From positions 5,518,001-5,582,000 of the forward strand of contig CM114272.1 of assembly GCA_050084515.1 (NCBI GenBank): DNA of 64,000 bases. Reading direction: 5' to 3'. Below, one piece after another: positions 58,596-64,000 of the stretch. The stretch comes from Blasia pusilla (Eukaryota > Marchantiophyta > Marchantiopsida > Blasiales). The position numbers and the translations under genes are program-made. Every line of letters starts with the position of its first letter. Positions within the stretch are counted from its first letter, which is position 1. The notes under the pieces were generated by a model. It was not told the origin of the DNA. It saw nothing but the letters and a program-made list of their open reading frames with translations, and made no database searches.

Positions 58596-60195
58596 ATGAC
58601 ACCGAAACAACTGCGGTGGCATGATACCTTGGCGCTGATGGATGTAGAGTTGATCCACAAGCCAGGTAAAGATAATGTGATTCCAGATCGTTAAGTCGCA
58701 GGAGGAGGAACACATGCCATCGGCGACACAGTCTTGAAAGCAATGTGCCCTAAGGAAACAGATCTGGAGAGAAGGATTCGTGAAGGATATATGAAGGATG
58801 CTCAAGCAGGGGAATACCGAGGAAGTTGAAGCGGGGTGAGAAGGTGGCCAACATAAGTTTGAGGCACGGTTTACTAAGGTTCAAAAGTAGTAGGATCTAT
58901 GTAGGGCAAGGCGAATGCAAACCAAGGTGTTAGCTGAATGTCACGACGGACCCTTGGCGGGACATAAAGGAGAGAAATCTCGCTAGCTGTTCAGTCGGCG
59001 GTTCTTTGGCCCAACATGAAGGAGGATGTTGCTCAATATGTGAAGACCTGTGTGACCGCCAAGCGAATAGAGTCTCTTATGATAAGAAACAAGGCTTGCT
59101 TTGCATCCCTTGCCGATCCCGAAGGACCCTTGCAAAGTGTGAGTATGGATTTCATCACGAGTCTTCCGAATCTGGGGATATAACGCTATACTTGTGATTG
59201 TTGATCGGTTTAGCAAGTTGGCGAGATTCGTGCGACGGTGGATTCCGAACGGCGTATCTGACGGCGCAACTATTCCTCGATAGCTAGTGGCGTGCTCATG
59301 GTTTGCCGAGGAGCATTGTTTGATCAGGATCAAAAGTTTACCGGTGCTTTCTGGAAGCACTTGTTCGAAAGGTTTAAGACCAAGCTGAGTTTTGACGGCT
59401 TTCCACCCCAGGCGGATGGGGATGAAAAGGTAAACTCTATCGTGAATCAGACTTGAGGAATTATGTCGTCTTTGATCAACGCGATTGGGTCAGGTGGTGA
59501 GCATGGCGGAATCTTGCTACAACTCGACCAAGCGACGCAGCAGGGAGAATCTCCGTTTCTCCTGGCAAATGGACGAGCCGAAGGGCCTCTTGATCTAGCC
59601 CTTCGAAGGGTACTACATTGGCACGAACACGACAAGCGGCAGAAAGTTTGTTGGTAGAGATCGAGAACGAGAAGAGAGCGCGAGGCGAAGTCTTGCAAAG
59701 GCTCAAATGAGGTACATTAAGCATGCTAACAAGAGTCGGCGCCAAGTACGATTCCAAGTTGGAGAACAAGTGTGGTTGAGTCTGAAGAATCTCACTCTTC
59801 CGAAAGAGTTGTCTGCGAAGCTGTCTGCCAAGTATGCTGGACCGTATGTGATTGTGGCAAACCCGTTTGAGGATGTGTATACGTTGAGTTTGCCGAACGA
59901 GTTCAAGATTCACCCGACCTTTCATGTGTCATTATTGAAGAAATACCTTCAAGATAATGGACGTTTCGAGCGGAGACAGGTGGTGAGACCACACCCGGTC
60001 ATCGTAAATGAGGAGTCGGAGTTCGAGGTCGAGACCATCTTACGTTCGAGGCGTCGGGCCAACAAGTATGAATACTTGGTAAAATGGAAGGGCTACCATG
60101 TGAAGGAGGCGACTTGGATTACGGAGGCGGATTTGGAACACGCGCAAGTGTTGTTGTGTGACTTCAAGCGAACACAAGCGAAGCACATACGTTAG
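58596..60195 (+). pseudogene. Broken integrase with intact chromodomain, element B2
   Basis: The zinc-binding part and catalytic core are in several frames. The final frame 59707-60195 is intact to its stop and ends in the chromodomain (about 60022-60174, EYLVKWKGYHVKEATW). Confidence 0.85.
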
Positions 60196-60872
60196 TATGA
60201 AGAGAAGCTAGATACATGACTTGTAATCAGTGGAATCTTGGGCCGAAGGCCGTTGTAACTAGAATATGCTAGTGTTGCAATAAAGGAGTGTATGGATTTG
60301 GAGATTCGATACCAGTGTTGATTGCAATTTGTATGTGGTAGTGCATGGCTATGAGTCGTTCATCATAGACTTAGAATGTACGACAAGAGGACAGACAAGG
60401 AGTATTTGAGGTGAGAGCTCGTATGTGGATAAGCACCTAGAACAGGACCTTGTGTTGGATTACACTCGGGCTCGCCCTAGCGTCGGCGGGGCAGATGAAG
60501 TCTGTCTTGGGGCTTGGGGTGATCTTACTTGTGGCCACATAAGTAAACTTAGTGACGCGCCTAAGTCGAATACGAGAGCGACCCAATAGTAGTACGATTT
60601 GTGGACCAAGTAAACAGATGTGATGTTTACAGTAATGAGTCAAAAGAGTCTAAGGTTGCACACTTAGTTAGCTTATTTGATAGGTTAGTTCCTTGGAACT
60701 AGTCCAGGCTTATCGAAGATGAGAGGCTAATAATTCTAAGTGGGGCAAAGCGACAACTAGAGACTAAGAGGAATTGCGGGTTAGCCACCAGAACGCAATT
60801 CAATGTCAAGGGGTAGGCTGCCCAGGAGACTTGACATAATAAAAGTTTGCGTTGATGAGGGCATCAACCTCT

Positions 60873-60886
60873 AAAAAAGGGATGAG
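60873..60886 (+). other. Polypurine tract, element B2
   Basis: aaaaaagggatgag, immediately before the last LTR; the same as the tract before the middle LTR. Confidence 0.85.
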
Positions 60887-61886
60887 TGTTGCAACCCTCA
60901 TGACCAAACAAGTGCCAAGCGGAACATCGGAACATTAGCGGGCTCACGCTAAGATGGTTTGCGCGTTGGAGTTGTCTCAAAGAGGAGACAAGAGACGAGA
61001 CGCGAGCGAGAAGTCGCGTTTCAGATGTGATGGTCGCAACTCAGAAACCTGGACCAAACGCGGAATGAGACTTGAAAGAAGTCGAGTCTAGGAAGTGGGT
61101 TGCCAAAGGAAAGATCCGGATTTGGAACGCCACTTGCGTTTGAGAGTTTCCAACTGTATTTATGGCCATAACTTTTAGCGCCAAGATGCGTTTGGAGCAA
61201 ATAAGAGTGCGTTGGAAAGCTTATGAAGAGCCGGTTCAAACACACCAAAGATCACTGCAAACGCATAAGCAGCGGCCGAGATACGACCCAAAAACGACTG
61301 TGAGTGGAGTCGGGTTGAGGGCCACAATGAAGGGCCCGAACCTCTTTTCCCAAAGGGGAGGGGTTATTGGAGAACCCCAGAAGTACTAGTAAGGGGGAAG
61401 GTCTCGAGAGTGCTTGGAACCCAAACCCCACTTTGGGCGCGCGAAGGCGCTCAAGGGCATGGAACGGAACGCGAGTTTGGGCGTTGGGTTGGAAAACCTG
61501 CACCAAGTCCATTGAGGCGATTTTAGACATCCTTCTTGGATTTCACGCCGCGACTCATTTACTTGGGTCTCGGTTCGGAACTCACACGAGGACGGTTGAA
61601 CAGTTGGGATCGCTAGGCGTGCAAGTGCCGTTTCAGATCCCTGGACTAACCAGGAAGTCAGTTCCAAGTCTTGAAGGACTTGCCATGTGTTGGGAGCTAG
61701 GAACTAAGGAAGGTTGAGCTTGATGAGACGCCGAGTTTAGGACTCGGTGGGTTGGAACGCCGGTTGGCCAAACCCGACTAACAAGAGTGCGTGTTTGGGT
61801 GCAGATCGGCGATGAGTTCGTGACCTACTGAACGCACGCTTCCGCAACACTAAAGATTGACGTTCAAGGAGAGTAGGGGCGCGACA
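60887..61886 (+). repeat. 3' LTR of the copy B array
   Basis: 1000 bp, tgttgcaac to gcgaca, followed directly by target duplication gtgtg (61887-61891). This is the cleanest LTR end in the window. Confidence 0.95.
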
Positions 61887-61891
61887 GTGTG

Positions 61892-62135
61892 AAAGGATTC
61901 TTGAACAAATAACATCTTAAATGGGCCATTTCCAACATCAAGGTTGCATGGAAACTAGATAGGTATACCTCCGAGGACAAGTCCCGCACATATCCATGCT
62001 AGTTGAGATGTTCAAGGATAAGAAGGTATGCTCGTTGAGGTGTTCTAGTTGGCCGTAATGCTATGTGATCGTGGAGATGGTGTGAAGGCCTCGAATCTAG
62101 AAGTAGTTGCAAAGGAGATGGTAGACATGCCCTTG
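61892..62135. other. End of copy B, non-coding
   Basis: Matches 19570-19813. No gene seen; it may be an earlier part of the decayed element that follows. Confidence 0.4.
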
Positions 62136-64000
62136 GAGAGTATACTAGGGACATCCATCTAAGATTCATGATAGGTTGTGTCCGCTAGGATAGAAAAATG
62201 CATGCTAGACCTATAATAGAGTGTATTGTTTGTTGGATAGTTGTAGAGAGATATTTTCTTTGGTTAGTCCAAGAAGAGTCTAAGTGTATTCTTCATAGTA
62301 TTTCTTGTTGGATTGAGGAGCTTAATCATGATGTTGGGGAAGACAGAATTCATCCTCTTGAGTTTGATGTGAAGCCTTGCCCATTCACGATAGATACATC
62401 TTCAGGTAGAGTGAGTATTACATAAGTTATCACCTAACACGAGATAGTGATAAGGATGCAACCAAGATATTTGATTAATGAGTTTTTAGTATGAGCGAAG
62501 GTGATAGTTATTGATGTCGAATCTTATAACATCTAGGATGATGGAGTGGTGTTGTATCCTAAGAAGATTACTCGATGGAGTTAACAAAGTCAAACTAGGA
62601 AGGTAGTCGGTTGGCTTTTAATAGTCGGGTTGGATAGATAGTTCCTAGATCAACAAGTTAGTAAGAAGATGATATGTGATCAAGATATCTATAAGAGTCT
62701 TTGAGTAGCTCCCTTATGGCAGTATTGCAAGCATCATAGGTGCTAGAGAGCATAATGTTACCCATGGTTTCGATGGGAGAAGACATATATTTTTTGAGTT
62801 TGGGAGGATGGTAGAGTACGAGTAATGCGATTAGGGCCTTGGAGAGAGCAGAATTTTTATATTATGTCCATGAGGAATGGGAACACCTTCCATTAAAGAA
62901 CATTTATAGCTTGTTTTAGATGTAGTGGCGAGGCTTACAAACCGGCGTACATTACTTTGTTGCCAAATGCATCATGTTTGATTAATTTTGAGCATCATTA
63001 AATGTTCTAATTGTAGAGTTATATCCACTATTCATATGAGTTTAGGCTATATATGGGATTCGGTTTTGTGAGGCCTTTTTCTTTGACAAAGCATGATAGT
63101 CGTTATATGCTTGTTATAGTCTAGTACTTCTCAGAGTGGATAGAGTTGGTTACATTATCTAACAAAACAAGTTGGAAAATAGGATATGCATTCCTAGATT
63201 GCTAAGTTACTATGGCGCATCACTGGATGTATTAATAAACTTAGGTATAGAGTTTTACGAAAACGTTTCTAGCCGTGTGTGATTGGATGCTCCAAAAGAT
63301 TATCCTTGAGGCCAATTGAATAAGGAAGAGAGCTTTTCATATGGGAAAGAGAGATTTATGTAAGTATTGCTTGTAGAGAAGTAATCTTGAAGACTGGGAC
63401 CTACACTCACCATGGTTGGAAATAGGATACTTTTTAGTAGATAGATATCCTTCTCTCTTTATTTATGGTCTAATGGGCGAGAGCCTAATTTACCTATGGC
63501 CATTCGCCATGATTTTTATGAGTTGCTGAACCTCAATGATCCTAATGTATAGATGTAAGCATGTTCTTAATGGATTGAGTTATTTCAAAAAGATATGCCT
63601 ATGGCGTTCAAGAACTTGGCTAAAGCGTAACATCAAAACAAGTTGAGATATGCGACCATTAAGGGAGGGTTTTTTCAATCTATGATCCAAATATTTCATA
63701 AGGATACTATGTCTACTTGGAGTAGATATAGTGCGAGAATAGCCACTCGTATGTTTTTCCCATACAAGTTGTGTAAGGAAGCTCTAGATCTAAGGTACAT
63801 GAATTAGAGCTCTAAGTTTTAAATCAAGTATAATATGTTTGTTATGCAATTAAAAGCTCAAGTTCTAATATTAAGAGCCTATAACCTTGCTTTCAAGAAT
63901 CCTAGTAAGAATTTAGATTAATGTCTTTCATAATTTTCCCTAAGGGATGTTCCCACTTTTGACATTGTGATAGGGCTCTAAGACACTTTTTATTTTAAAT
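62136..64000 (+). pseudogene. Decayed Ty3-type integrase region, plus strand
   Basis: Frames are broken throughout, but two patterns stand out. About 63090-63180 gives a SLTKHDSRYMLVIV stretch, then a stop, then YFSEWIELVTLSNKTS: the first catalytic-Asp part of integrase. About 63475-63720 gives NGREPNLPMAIRHDFYELL and, further on, ELFQKDMPMAFKNLAKA and NKLRYATIKGGFFQS, matching the C-terminal part of plant Ty3 integrases. Several stops are TAG or TAA where Gln or Trp would be expected, consistent with C-to-T decay. It is the same broad lineage as the minus-strand remnants in copies A and B, and distinct from the chromovirus. It runs off the window. Confidence 0.7.

Larger units (their letters stand above)
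49630..61886 (+). mobile_element. Compound chromovirus array (B1 + B2)
   Basis: Structure: 5' LTR, internal B1, truncated middle LTR, internal B2, 3' LTR, bounded by a perfect gtgtg target duplication (49625-49629 and 61887-61891). The outer boundaries match the single element of copy A. Such arrays are expected from unequal exchange or from insertion of an element into an LTR; the single outer target duplication and the absence of any duplication around the middle LTR favour exchange. Confidence 0.9.
37435..62135. repeat. Segmental duplication, copy B
   Basis: Direct repeat of 1-19813. It is longer than copy A because its chromovirus is a compound array. On the right the match ends at 62135, where copy A has turned into the 28-bp near copy and gene X fragment. 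Confidence 0.95.

Overview
The window is nuclear DNA of a land plant. Evidence: three intact and one broken dirigent-like secreted protein genes, candidate genes with short exons and GT..AG introns, a chromodomain-bearing Ty3-type LTR retrotransposon (chromovirus) with a tRNA-Met-type primer site, and long AT-rich tracts of decayed retroelement. I cannot name the species; a bryophyte or other seedless plant is only a guess. No bacterial features, tRNA, rRNA or CRISPR were seen.

Layout. (1) 1-19813 and 37435-62135 are two direct, nearly identical copies (A and B) of one segment. Each carries, in order: a plain AT-rich stretch; a promoter-like zone with a telo-box; a degenerate 71-bp minisatellite; a small candidate three-exon gene of unknown function; scattered exon-like islands; a GC-richer zone with G-box and ACGTGG motifs; an AT-rich tract with a decayed Ty3 integrase on the minus strand; and a chromovirus inserted at the same base with the same 5-bp target duplication (GTGTG). 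Copy A has one chromovirus. Copy B has a compound LTR-internal-deltaLTR-internal-LTR array. (2) 19814-37434 separates the copies and is dominated by a large imperfect inverted duplication. Each arm holds a divergent pair of dirigent-like genes: left, dir1(-, broken) and dir2(+); right, dir3(-) and dir4(+). dir2 and dir3 are near-identical partners; dir1 and dir4 are the other pair. Outside the right arm lies a candidate multi-exon gene, here called X (33380-34516, minus). A decayed fragment of the same gene sits at the matching place outside the left arm, directly against the end of copy A, so the inverted duplication originally reached further out. (3) 62136-64000, beyond copy B, is plus-strand decayed Ty3 integrase sequence.

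How it fits together. Dirigent-like proteins are secreted beta-barrel proteins; in well-studied members they steer the stereochemistry of phenoxy-radical coupling. dir2 and dir3 keep a TATA box and a 5'-UTR intron with matching splice sites. dir4 is intact, but the TATA position reads TACTAAAG. dir1 has a nonsense codon and a frameshift. The inferred history is: chromovirus insertion, then segment duplication, then tandem growth of the element in copy B only. The dirigent block was inverted and duplicated separately, and its left arm was cut within gene X next to copy A. Many small indels inside the chromovirus, absent from the flanking duplicated DNA, may be consensus errors in methylated repeat DNA rather than true decay.
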